Source of the DNA: UBA10649 sp965227045
Lineage (GTDB): Bacteria > Actinomycetota > Actinomycetes > S36-B12
NCBI GenBank assembly: GCA_965227045.1
Contig: OZ245718.1
Span: forward strand, 2,294,001-2,358,000
Direction: 5' to 3'
Length of the DNA stretch: 64,000 nucleotides
This document shows positions 35,422 through 43,444 of this stretch, in pieces. The stretch's first letter is position 1. The number at the start of each line of letters is the position of its first letter. The notes under the pieces were generated by a model. It was given only the letters and a program-made list of their open reading frames with translations, ran no database searches and had not been told where the DNA came from. A program made the translations under genes and the position numbers.

Positions 35422-36647
35422 TGCGGCATGCTTCCAATCGTCACTTGGGTACCTGGGGTAGCCGGAACGCAGGCGTTCAACGCGTCGCACGAGCGGGTCA
35501 CGTTTGGCGGCACAGTAAAGGTACCTGAGCCGCTGGATGCCCAGGCAACCGACTGCGGCTCCGCCGCATTGCCGAACTGGCAGATGTTCACCGCGCCGGA
35601 GCTGCAGTTGAAGTACTTGCCGACGGTCCAGTTCTCAACAGCCTGGTAGGCGATCGAACCGGGAGTGCCCGGGCTCATCTGAATGCCCACGAGCGGAACG
35701 TTCGGCGCCCACAGGTACCAGTAGGCGCGGTTCACGCCCAGGCGGAGGTTGTCGAGGTAGGTCTGCGCGACCCATGCCGCGGCCTGCGCTCCTTCGATGT
35801 TCTTGTCCGGGTTGCCCGCGCCGGGTCCTGCGATGCCGTAGTTGATCTCGGTATCCCACAGTTCCTTGCTCGCCGGCACCTTGGCCTTCTTCATGTCGGC
35901 CTTGACCTGCTCGATGTAGGCGGCGCGATCCGCAGGGGTGCCGGTACTGGCCGGGTACAGGTGCACGGAGACGGCGTCGATCGGCCAGCCGACCTTCTTC
36001 AGTTCCTTGAGGTACTTCGGGAAGAACTTCTTGTACGCACTCTGCAGGCGGACGGTGGTGCTTGCGGAAACGATCTTGGCTGTCGGGTCGTTCTTGCGGA
36101 TGATCTTTGCCGCCTCCGACGTCAGCTGCGCCATCTGCTTGGGCGTGCCCATCCAGAACGTGGTGAGGTTCGCCTCGTTCCAGATCTGGTACGAGTCGAT
36201 GGAGTCCGCGTAGCGCTGCGTCACGGCCGTGACCCAGGACTTCCAGTCCTTCATGCTCTTGGGCATCGAGGCAGCACCCTTGTAGGGATAGGTGCCCTGC
36301 TTCTTGTCACTGGCGGCCCAGGTCGGTGTGGAACCCAGCACGTAGGTCACGGCCGCCTGCTGCGTGTTCGCATTGCCGATGGCCAGATCCAGTCCGGTCC
36401 ACCAGTAGTTGCCCTTGGACTGCTCGACCTGACCCCAGGCCACTCCCGAGTCCCAGAGGCGGATCGCGCCGTAGGTGATCGTCGGGTCCGCGCCCTGGGA
36501 GATCTGCGGCACGTGCAGTCCGTACGCCGCAGGCGAGATCGGGCCACCGGTAGTCGGCGCAGGAACCGCCTGAGCGGGTACGGCAACCGCAGCGGCGGTA
36601 ACCGCGAGCGCTGTGGTCGTCAGGGCAGCAAGGAGCGCACGGCGCAT
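35394..36647 (-). CDS. secreted clan GH-A glycosidase (GH39-like), paralogue
   Basis: A 417-residue exported protein with a cleavable signal peptide (LLAALTTTALAVTAAAVAVPAQA) and no lipobox. The barrel keeps DSYQIWNEANL (acid/base Glu) and KELWDTEINYGIAG (nucleophile Glu). It ends with a small domain containing CDALNACVPATPG, which matches CDPLANCQQVTPG in the paralogue. ATG 36647 has AAAGG about nine bases upstream. The two enzymes differ in anchoring (free versus lipidated), which suggests two sites of action on the same glycan. Confidence 0.75.
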   Translation of the reverse strand: MRRALLAALTTTALAVTAAAVAVPAQAVPAPTTGGPISPAAYGLHVPQISQGADPTITYGAIRLWDSGVAWGQVEQSKGNYWWTGLDLAIGNANTQQAAVTYVLGSTPTWAASDKKQGTYPYKGAASMPKSMKDWKSWVTAVTQRYADSIDSYQIWNEANLTTFWMGTPKQMAQLTSEAAKIIRKNDPTAKIVSASTTVRLQSAYKKFFPKYLKELKKVGWPIDAVSVHLYPASTGTPADRAAYIEQVKADMKKAKVPASKELWDTEINYGIAGPGAGNPDKNIEGAQAAAWVAQTYLDNLRLGVNRAYWYLWAPNVPLVGIQMSPGTPGSIAYQAVENWTVGKYFNCSSGAVNICQFGNAAEPQSVAWASSGSGTFTVPPNVTRSCDALNACVPATPGTQVTIGSMPQWFGTATAF

Positions 36648-36712
36648 GAGGAATGACCTTTCGTAGCCAACAAGTCCGACTCGACCATAACCCAATCGAG
36701 TCGGTCTACAAA

Positions 36713-37405
36713 TCACCGACGCCGCAGGACATAGAGGCTCTGGCCATCCGTTTCCTGGCCATATTCGAACCGGTCAACTGCCAGACCCGCGGCGTTCACG
36801 TGGGACTCGAAGTGCTGCCGGGAGAAGCGGGTGCAGTGCAGCCGCCCCTTCCACTCCAATGGGCCATAGCCTTCGGGATTCTCCTCCCAGCCGGCCACGT
36901 CCTCCTCGACGAAACAGGTCACGAAAGCCCGCCCGGTCGGCGCGAGCGCCTGGCCAATTAGGGCTAGGTACGCCGGCGTGTCCTCGTCGTTCATGTGTGA
37001 GAAGACCGAATAGGCGTAGAAGACGTCAACGGAGCCCGGATCGGCCGCGAGCGTGCGCTCGGGCGTGCCGTCGGGGTTGTAGCGCTCGTTGCTCACGTCG
37101 ACGCAGGTGAACCGATATCCGGGGCCGGCCAGGTTTGCGTTCGCCCAGTCCACGAGCTCGGGCTGCACGTCGACGCCGTGATAGTCGGCGACGCGACCCA
37201 GGTGCTCGCGCACACCGACAGCAAGTCGCCCGGCCCCGCATCCCCAGTCCAGCAGTCGCGACTGGGCGGTGAGGCCAGCGGTTCGCTCAAGGCGCTTGAC
37301 GTCGCGGACCGCCGTCTTGATGAAGGCGGCATCGTTCTTGAAATGCGCGCCGCCCATGCGGTACTTGCTGGGCGGCAGCACCGCGGAAGTCTTCTTGCCG
37401 AACAT
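36713..37405 (-). CDS. SAM-dependent methyltransferase
   Basis: A 230-residue class I methyltransferase: LLDWGCGAGRLAVGV (motif I), YHGVDVQPELVDWA (motif II, Asp), DVFYAYSVFSHM (motif IV region). It resembles Methyltransf_11/25 proteins common in glycan loci. Start at ATG 37405; in-frame DNA further upstream only duplicates the propeller gene's 3' end in another frame. Substrate unknown; a sugar O-methyltransferase is the natural guess from context. Confidence 0.75.
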   Translation of the reverse strand: MFGKKTSAVLPPSKYRMGGAHFKNDAAFIKTAVRDVKRLERTAGLTAQSRLLDWGCGAGRLAVGVREHLGRVADYHGVDVQPELVDWANANLAGPGYRFTCVDVSNERYNPDGTPERTLAADPGSVDVFYAYSVFSHMNDEDTPAYLALIGQALAPTGRAFVTCFVEEDVAGWEENPEGYGPLEWKGRLHCTRFSRQHFESHVNAAGLAVDRFEYGQETDGQSLYVLRRR

Positions 37406-37434
37406 GAGACGGGAGTCTATTGGGCGCGTCGGGC

Positions 37435-39066
37435 CTAGGAGACGGTCCACACGGTGACGAATACCCGGCCTGCTCGCCCGGGGAACGTCTCGATGTCGCC
37501 GGTCCCGATCAGGCGGCCCGGACCGCGACTCACCGTGACTCCCGCATCTGTCAGGGCTTCGGCAGTGGCATCGGCGCGGTCGCGGGCCAGCACCCTCGCC
37601 GCACGGGTGCTCTCGGTCGGGAATCCGACGATCCGCGTATTGAGGATCACGCCAGGCTGCGCATCGACGAATGCCTGGATCCGCTCGCGCTGCGCAACCG
37701 TCACCCGCGCTGACTGGCCGGTGAACCGCACGAGCAGCGACTCCTGGCCAAGGACCGGCACGGGAACGGGAACTACCGGCGTGGGTGCCGGTGTGGGCGT
37801 GGGGCTCGGCGTCGGCGTCGGCGTTGGTGCAGGCGGCGGATCCGGGGTCGGTACGGCGTAGGTGTAGCCGTTCGTCTTCGTTGCGATGCCGCCCGGAGTG
37901 GTGACCACCACGTCGACAGCGCCCGCCGCGTGAGCGGGAGCAGTAGCGGTGATCTGCGTCGCGGAGTTGACCGTCATGCTCGTAGCAGCGACGCCTCCGA
38001 AGGTTACTGCCGTTGCCCCACCCAGGAACGTGCCGGTGATGGTCACGGACGTCCCGCCCGCGGGAACCCCACTGGCAGGCGAGACCGTCGTCACCGTCGG
38101 CGTGTACGAGATCATGACCTGTTCGGTCGTGTTGGTGAGCGCGACCGCGGCAAAGACGCCGCCGCCGAACGCAACGCCCGTCCAGTAGTTCTCCGGAGTC
38201 GAGTCGCTGAGAGTCCACGCGACGCCATCGTCGCTGGTCATCACCTGGTCGGTGTCATCGACACCACCGTCCTGGGCAACGGCCACGAAGCGGCCATCTC
38301 CATAGGTGACCGACGACCACCCGCTCGACGGCGCGTCTACGGCAGTCCAGTTCTCTCCGTCATCGCTGTAGGCAGCTTCCTTCTGGCTGGGATCGCACAC
38401 GCAGGCGACCGCGACGAAGCGGCCTTCTCCATACGTGACGGCGACCCACTCGGACACGTCGGGCTGGATGGCAGCAGCAGTCCACACGCTGCCGTCGACG
38501 CTCGTGATCACCTGCTCTGTAGCAAAGTCCGCGACCGCGACGAAGGTGCCCTCGCCGTACGTCACTGACCTCCAACTCGTGTCTTCCACCGATCCGGCGG
38601 CAGACCACGTCTGTCCGTCTGGGCTGGTGATGACGTAGTCGGCGTTCCCTACGGCAACGAAGGTGCCTGCGCCGTACGACACCGACGACCACGCCTCGGA
38701 AGGTGCGGTTCCCAGCGTCCACGAGATGCCATCAGCGCTGAACATCACCTCTCCGGAACTGGAGACAGCGACGAACAGGCCATTGCCGTAGGTAATCGAT
38801 GACCAGTCCGAGTCGCTCCCCGGTGTGGCGCGAGTAGTCCAGGTGAAGCCGTCCGGACTGGTCATCGCCTGGTCATCGCCATCCAGCGAGACTGCGACGA
38901 ACAGGCCATTGCCGTAGGTAATCGATGACCACAACCGCAGATCCGGAGCGATGCGCTCTGTCCACGGGCCGATGCCCGCTTCAGCGCGCGCCACGGACGA
39001 CGTGACGACGACACCCGCCAATGCCAGGACAAGCGCCACGAGCGCAGCAAGGGCTTTTCGACTCAT
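37435..39066 (-). CDS. secreted seven-bladed propeller, TIG and OmpA-like protein
   Basis: A 543-residue exported protein. After the signal peptide (residues 1-29) come seven repeats of about 42 residues with consensus W-S-S-(I/V)-T-Y-G-x-G-x-F-V-A-V and SxDGxxWT, a beta-propeller. Next is an IPT/TIG domain (TVSPASGVPAGGTSVTITGTF), a Pro/Thr linker (PTPDPPPAPTPTPTPSPTPT), and a C-terminal OmpA/MotB-like domain (RERIQAFVDAQPG ... RVLARDRADATAEALTDAGV), which in other proteins binds peptidoglycan. The plan suggests a wall-attached binding or adhesion protein. ATG 39066 has GGAG seven bases before it. Confidence 0.75.
   Translation of the reverse strand: MSRKALAALVALVLALAGVVVTSSVARAEAGIGPWTERIAPDLRLWSSITYGNGLFVAVSLDGDDQAMTSPDGFTWTTRATPGSDSDWSSITYGNGLFVAVSSSGEVMFSADGISWTLGTAPSEAWSSVSYGAGTFVAVGNADYVITSPDGQTWSAAGSVEDTSWRSVTYGEGTFVAVADFATEQVITSVDGSVWTAAAIQPDVSEWVAVTYGEGRFVAVACVCDPSQKEAAYSDDGENWTAVDAPSSGWSSVTYGDGRFVAVAQDGGVDDTDQVMTSDDGVAWTLSDSTPENYWTGVAFGGGVFAAVALTNTTEQVMISYTPTVTTVSPASGVPAGGTSVTITGTFLGGATAVTFGGVAATSMTVNSATQITATAPAHAAGAVDVVVTTPGGIATKTNGYTYAVPTPDPPPAPTPTPTPSPTPTPAPTPVVPVPVPVLGQESLLVRFTGQSARVTVAQRERIQAFVDAQPGVILNTRIVGFPTESTRAARVLARDRADATAEALTDAGVTVSRGPGRLIGTGDIETFPGRAGRVFVTVWTVS
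37775..37852. repeat. low-complexity DNA encoding a Pro/Thr/Val-rich linker
   Basis: Degenerate six-base units (ggcgtc/ggtgtg types) encode the linker between the TIG and OmpA-like domains. Such tracts commonly vary in length between strains. Confidence 0.6.
38768..38931. repeat. two identical 38-base direct repeats inside the propeller gene
   Basis: Bases 38768-38805 and 38894-38931 are identical over 38 bases and lie exactly 126 bases apart, one 42-residue propeller blade. This marks a recent blade duplication or gene conversion. Confidence 0.85.
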
Positions 39067-39162
39067 TACCCACTCCAGGAAGTCGGTCTGCCGGAGTCAC
39101 CGACGTGACAGCGTGACCTTGTCATACCCAGCTTCAACTGCGCCAAACCTCGAGGGTCCGCG

Positions 39163-40038
39163 CTACTTGAGTAGCCGGCTCATCCTTCGATCGGCAAGCG
39201 GCTTGCCGCCGGTCTGGCACGTCGCGCAGTACTCCAGCGACGAGTCGGCGAAGGAAACCTGACGTACGACATCGCCGCACACCGGGCACATCTCACCCGC
39301 GCGACCGTGCACCGCGAGGTTCGCCTTCTTCTCCGCCTTCAACGTCCCGGTGCCATGACCCACGCTGTTGGCAATCGCGGTGTTCAACGTCGACCTGATG
39401 CACTCATACAAGGCGGTCACCTCGTCAGCGGTCAACGACGAGCAGGGATGGAACGGCGAGATGCGCGCCGCATGAAGAATCTCGTCGCTGTACGCGTTGC
39501 CGATCCCGGCAATCGTCGACTGGTCGCGCAGCACTCCCTTGATCTGGGAGCGCCCCGCACCGGCGAGGATCGCCGCGAACTCGTCCTCGGTCATCTCGAG
39601 GGCATCCGGCCCGAGACGTGCGATGCCTGGCACCTCGCTCGGATCCTCGACCACGTAGATGGCCAGCCGCTTCTTGGTTCCGGCCTCCGTGATGTCGATC
39701 CGGCCGGTCGGCTCGCCATCATCGGACACGAATCCCATCCGCAATGCCAATGGCCCCTTGCCCGGATTCACCGCGGACGTCAGCAGTTCCTCGCGCCACT
39801 GGACCCAGCCCGCGCGAGACAGGTGCCAGATCAGGTGCGGGCCATCCTCGGTGGCCAGATCAAGGAACTTGCCATGCCGACCGACTCCGAGAACGTGCTT
39901 GCCAACCAGGTCGGAGACGGGAGGGGCGAACGTCTTGATCGCACTGAGGCTGGCTAGCGTGACGTCGGCCACCCGCTGACCGGCAAGCCGGTCGCTGAGG
40001 AATCGGGCCAACGCCTCGACTTCGGGCAGCTCGGGCAT
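39163..40038 (-). CDS. Fpg/Nei-family DNA glycosylase
   Basis: A 291-residue base-excision enzyme. It starts MPELPEVEALARFL, giving the catalytic N-terminal Pro2 and Glu3, has DQSTIAGIGNAYSDEILHAARISP for the helix-two-turn-helix, and ends with a zinc finger CPVCGDVVRQ ... YCATCQTGGK. It removes oxidised bases such as formamidopyrimidines. The ATG follows the stop of the CoA-transferase gene directly (TAG then ATG), so the two are co-transcribed. Whether it is the main MutM or a second Fpg-like enzyme cannot be decided here. Confidence 0.9.
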   Translation of the reverse strand: MPELPEVEALARFLSDRLAGQRVADVTLASLSAIKTFAPPVSDLVGKHVLGVGRHGKFLDLATEDGPHLIWHLSRAGWVQWREELLTSAVNPGKGPLALRMGFVSDDGEPTGRIDITEAGTKKRLAIYVVEDPSEVPGIARLGPDALEMTEDEFAAILAGAGRSQIKGVLRDQSTIAGIGNAYSDEILHAARISPFHPCSSLTADEVTALYECIRSTLNTAIANSVGHGTGTLKAEKKANLAVHGRAGEMCPVCGDVVRQVSFADSSLEYCATCQTGGKPLADRRMSRLLK

Positions 40039-41265
40039 CTACAGCAGACCCATGCCGACCGCGGCCGCGCGCAGTTCCTCGCGGGCATCAGGATGTGCCG
40101 CCTGCTCGATGATGTTCGTCACCCGCTCGGACTGACTGCGGCCGAAGACTCGGGCTATCCCGTTCTCGGTGGCTACTGCACTGTGCTCGAAGCTGGTGAC
40201 CGGCTCCTGAAGTCGAGGCACGATCGTCGATACGTTCGCCTTCTTGTGCCAGGACGGCAAGGCGATGAACGACTGGCCGCCACGTGCGTGCAGGGCACCG
40301 ACGATGAAGTCGGTCGAGCCCCCGAACCCCGAATAGATCCGTCCCTTCATTCGGCTGGCGTTGGCCTGATCGAACAGGTCGACCTGCAGTGCGGCGTTGA
40401 CGCTCGTCATGCGTGCCTGCCTTGAGATCTGGGCCGGATCGTTCGTGTGCTCCGTTCGCAGCATGCGGATCCACTTGTTGAGGTTGATCCACTCGTATAG
40501 CTCGGCCGACCCGAAGATGAAGGACGCGGTGATCGGGACGTCCTTGTCGAGGGCGCCTTGCCGATTCAGCTCCAGCACACCGTCGCTGAACATCTCGGTC
40601 CAGATGCGCATCCCCTTGCGATGCGTCAGCGATGCAAGCACCGCGTCGGGCACCGCGCCGATCCCGAGTTGGAGCGTGGAGTTGTCCTCGACCGACGCAG
40701 CGATCAACGCACCGATCTCGCGCGAGACATCGTCGAGAGGGCCGGACGTGTGGGTGGGCAGCGGCTCGTCGACCTCGACGAGGTAGTCGATCTCGTAGTC
40801 GTAGATCTGCGCGTCGCCGTACGTGTACGGCATGCGCGGATTGGCCTGCGCAATCACCACACCGCCGCGCTCGCGCACGGTCTCGATAGCCGCCGGCAGG
40901 ATGTTCACCTCGGTGCCCAGGCTCACCGTGTCGAACCGGCGCTCGGATGTGTGAAGCAGGACGACGTCGGGACGATAGTGATCGCGGAACAGCACAGGGA
41001 CAAGGCTGAGTCGGCACGGGATGTACTCCAGGTGCGCGTGACCACGCATTGCCGGACCGACGAATGCGGTCTCGTAGGTCACTCCGGCGCGATCAGGAAT
41101 GCGGCCCTGCGCGTTGAGCATGTGCAGTCGGTACTCCGGCACCGCGGCATCGAGCGCGTCGAGAAGAACAGTCGGAGTCGCGAAGTTACCTGAGGCGACC
41201 ACTCGTGGGTTCTCCGGCAGGCTCGCCAGTACCTTCGTCAACTGCTCGATGGTCACGACTCTCAT
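40039..41265 (-). CDS. acetyl-CoA hydrolase / 4-hydroxybutyrate CoA-transferase family
   Basis: A 408-residue class I CoA-transferase-like enzyme. Visible features are LQLGIGAVPDAVLASL (CoA-binding GxGxxP), WTEMFSDGVLEL with the presumed catalytic Glu, and GFGGSTDFIVGALHARGG. These match the 4-hydroxybutyrate CoA-transferase/acetyl-CoA hydrolase group. ATG 41265 has GGAAGGA eight bases upstream; longer starts are rejected. Substrate pair unknown. Divergent from the GDP-fucose synthase, 31 bases away. Confidence 0.85.
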   Translation of the reverse strand: MRVVTIEQLTKVLASLPENPRVVASGNFATPTVLLDALDAAVPEYRLHMLNAQGRIPDRAGVTYETAFVGPAMRGHAHLEYIPCRLSLVPVLFRDHYRPDVVLLHTSERRFDTVSLGTEVNILPAAIETVRERGGVVIAQANPRMPYTYGDAQIYDYEIDYLVEVDEPLPTHTSGPLDDVSREIGALIAASVEDNSTLQLGIGAVPDAVLASLTHRKGMRIWTEMFSDGVLELNRQGALDKDVPITASFIFGSAELYEWINLNKWIRMLRTEHTNDPAQISRQARMTSVNAALQVDLFDQANASRMKGRIYSGFGGSTDFIVGALHARGGQSFIALPSWHKKANVSTIVPRLQEPVTSFEHSAVATENGIARVFGRSQSERVTNIIEQAAHPDAREELRAAAVGMGLL

Positions 41266-41282
41266 GCCAGCATCCTTCCACC

Positions 41283-41288
41283 TACACT
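41283..41288 (+). promoter_or_regulatory. -10 element before GDP-fucose synthase
   Basis: TACACT stands eight bases before the ATG at 41297. There is no Shine-Dalgarno, so the transcript is probably leaderless. Confidence 0.45.
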
Positions 41289-41296
41289 TGGGACTC

Positions 41297-42241
41297 ATGC
41301 GGACCGAATTCCCGTGGGGCGACGTGAAGGTCTACGTCGCCGGCCACAACGGACTCGTGGGATCAGCCATCGTGCGTGCCCTCAACGACGCTGGGGTAGG
41401 CGAGATCGTCGGCTGGCGCTCGAGCGAACTGGACCTTCGAGATCGTGAGGCCACGCATGACGCGATCACCGGCGCAAAGCCCGACGTCATCATTGATGCA
41501 GCCGCACGCGTCGGCGGCATCATGGCGAACTCGACGTATCCGGTGGAGTTTCTCAAGGACAACCTCCTGATCCAGACGAACGTCATGGATGCCGCACACA
41601 CCGCCGATGTCGACCGGCTGCTGTTCCTCGGCTCGTCGTGCATCTACCCCCGTCACGCAACGCAGCCGATCCGTGAGTCGTCACTGATGACCGGGCCACT
41701 CGAGCCGACGAACCAGGCTTACGCAATGGCGAAGATCGCCGGCATCTTCTACATCGAGGCGCATCGCACGCAGTACGGCAGGCACTGGATCTCCGCGATG
41801 CCGACGAACCTCTACGGACCGCTGGACAACTTCGACCTGCAGACCTCCCACGTGCTGCCCGCGTTCATTCATCGGTTCCACGAGGCCAAGCTCACCGGCG
41901 CGCCGAGTGTCACCGTGTGGGGCACCGGATCACCGCGACGCGAGTTCCTCCATGTCGACGATCTCGCTCAGGCGGCCCTGATGCTGCTCCAGAAGTACGA
42001 CTCGGCGGAGACGATCAATGTCGGCCTCGGTGACGACATGCCGATCAAGGAGCTCGCGGAGACCGTCGCCGCTGTGGTCGGCTACGAGGGAACGATCGAG
42101 TGGGACTCCTCGAAGCCCGACGGCATGCCGCGCAAGCTGCTCGACACCACTCGAATCAATGACCTTGGCTGGTTCCCGACCATCAAGCTGCGCGATGGCG
42201 TGGCCAGCACGTACGACTGGTACGTCGAGAACGTCGCATGA
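41297..42241 (+). CDS. fcl: GDP-L-fucose synthase
   Basis: A 314-residue bifunctional epimerase/reductase that turns the Gmd product into GDP-L-fucose with NADPH. Visible are GHNGLVGSAI (residues 16-25), GGIMANSTYPVEFLKDN, SSCIYPRHATQPIRE with Ser113 or Ser114 and Cys115, QAYAMAK with Tyr142 and Lys146, and PTNLYGPLDNFD. These are the conserved catalytic and binding residues of the family. It lies 32 kb from gmd, outside the main glycan block, and overlaps the next small gene by ATGA. Confidence 0.93.
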   Translation: MRTEFPWGDVKVYVAGHNGLVGSAIVRALNDAGVGEIVGWRSSELDLRDREATHDAITGAKPDVIIDAAARVGGIMANSTYPVEFLKDNLLIQTNVMDAAHTADVDRLLFLGSSCIYPRHATQPIRESSLMTGPLEPTNQAYAMAKIAGIFYIEAHRTQYGRHWISAMPTNLYGPLDNFDLQTSHVLPAFIHRFHEAKLTGAPSVTVWGTGSPRREFLHVDDLAQAALMLLQKYDSAETINVGLGDDMPIKELAETVAAVVGYEGTIEWDSSKPDGMPRKLLDTTRINDLGWFPTIKLRDGVASTYDWYVENVA

Positions 42242-42609
42242 CTGACGGCGAGGAGCCCGTCCAGGCGCTGCTGCCCGGTCGCAAGGCGATGCTCGTACGC
42301 CTGACGTGCGAGGCCGGTCGACGCCCCGCGATGCTCGACATGCTCAATACCTACGTCGACGGTCTTGCCGAGGAGCCGGGGACCGAGATCATGGTCGTGT
42401 CCCTTGATCCCGACGACGAGTCGATCGTGTGGCTGTACGAGATGTTCAAGGACGACGAGGCGGAGAATGCCCATCGTCAGTCCTCCGGGTTCGCGTCGAT
42501 GATGCAGACGATGCCCGATCTCCTCGGTGCTCCGCCCGCGATACTGCGCATGGAGCCACTGCGGATGGCCATGCAGGAAGCCGTGCTCGTCGAGGATTGG
42601 TCACTATGA
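42238..42609 (+). CDS. small ABM-like (dimeric alpha-beta barrel) protein
   Basis: A 123-residue protein with the ferredoxin-like pattern of antibiotic-biosynthesis-monooxygenase (ABM) domains: AMLVRLTCEAGRRPAMLDMLN, EPGTEIMVVSLDPDDESIVWLYEMFKDDEAENAH. Such proteins are small heme- or quinone-related oxygenases or have no catalysis. It overlaps GDP-fucose synthase (ATGA) and the next gene (ATGA), so the three form an operon. Function unknown. Confidence 0.6.
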   Translation: MTDGEEPVQALLPGRKAMLVRLTCEAGRRPAMLDMLNTYVDGLAEEPGTEIMVVSLDPDDESIVWLYEMFKDDEAENAHRQSSGFASMMQTMPDLLGAPPAILRMEPLRMAMQEAVLVEDWSL

Positions 42610-42911
42610 GCGTCCTGGAGATTGCCCACGTCGACGTGCTGCCCGGACACGAGGCCGACTTCGAGGCCGATTTGCTGCAGGCGGCCGCCACAGTGCTGCC
42701 CCGCGCAGCCGGCTTCATCGAGTTCACCGGCCACGGTTGGGGCGTCGAGCGGCCCACGATCTACCTGTTCTCCATCCGCTGGGAGACGCTGGCAGACCAC
42801 CTCGAGGGCTTTCGCGCCGGAGAGTTGTTCGTCGAGTGGCGCGCCCTCATCGGGGGTCACTTCGCCGCGCCGCCGGTCGTGGAGCACTTCGCCCATGGTG
42901 AACACGACTAG
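42606..42911 (+). CDS. second small ABM-domain protein
   Basis: A 101-residue ABM-like protein: VLEIAHVDVLPGHEADFEADLLQA, GFIEFTGHGWGVERPTIYLFSIRWETLADHLEGF, ending with several His residues (VVEHFAHGEHD). The E-x-x-x-Y-L-F-x-I-x-W-E-T pattern is the classical ABM strand. It may pair with the preceding gene as a heterodimer, since both are one domain and translationally coupled. Function unknown. Confidence 0.65.
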   Translation: MSVLEIAHVDVLPGHEADFEADLLQAAATVLPRAAGFIEFTGHGWGVERPTIYLFSIRWETLADHLEGFRAGELFVEWRALIGGHFAAPPVVEHFAHGEHD

Positions 42912-42928
42912 CCGAATTACGGTAAGCG

Positions 42929-42944
42929 TGTAATTGTCATTACA
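42929..42944. promoter_or_regulatory. 16-base inverted repeat over a start codon
   Basis: TGTAAT-TGTC-ATTACA is a perfect six-base dyad whose last base is the A of the ATG at 42944. A TACGGT (42918-42923) upstream could be the -10. The placement suits an operator that blocks transcription or translation. Confidence 0.45.
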
Positions 42945-43438
42945 TGACTACACAGCAGAAGACCTTCAGTGTCACCGAATGGCTCACCGGACGGCTTCCG
43001 TCCGAGTGGTTCAACGATCTCTCGGTCACCATCGACCGCGAGGAGATCCTCATCGTCGGCACGATCGACACCCCGACCGACTCCCCCGACAGCCAGAGCG
43101 GCCGCATCAAGAGGTTCCGGGAGGACACCCGCGGGCAGCGCATCGAGATCGCCCGCGAGCTCGAGGAGCGCACCGAGCGAAAGGTCGCCTGGGGGGTCAC
43201 CTGCGGGGAGACCACTGAGGTCTTCACCCGGCTCGCGGTCCCCGCGATGACGCGCCTGCTCCAGCCGCAGCGCAGAGTCCTCGACACGTTGGTCGAGGCC
43301 GGTGTCGCGCGTTCGCGCTCGGACGCCCTGGCCTGGTGCGTCCGCCTCGTCGGTCAGCACGAGAGTGACTGGCTCGCCGAGCTGGAAGCAGCGATGGGAT
43401 CGGTGCGCGAGGCTCGCGCTAACGGCCCGGTCGCGTAG
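42944..43438 (+). CDS. conserved actinobacterial protein of unknown function
   Basis: A 164-residue soluble protein starting FSVTEWLTGRLPSEWFNDLSVTI (after seven residues), with EILIVGTIDTP and a charged stretch RIKRFREDTRGQRIEIARELEERTERKVAWGV, then a helical C-terminus (LDTLVEAGVARSRSDALAWCVRLVG). The C-terminal part resembles ribbon-helix-helix-like or other helical dimerisation segments, but I cannot assign a family. A 16-base palindrome covers its start, so it may be autoregulated. Convergent with the reductase gene, seven bases away. Confidence 0.6.
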   Translation: MTTQQKTFSVTEWLTGRLPSEWFNDLSVTIDREEILIVGTIDTPTDSPDSQSGRIKRFREDTRGQRIEIARELEERTERKVAWGVTCGETTEVFTRLAVPAMTRLLQPQRRVLDTLVEAGVARSRSDALAWCVRLVGQHESDWLAELEAAMGSVREARANGPVA

Positions 43439-43444
43439 ACGCTC

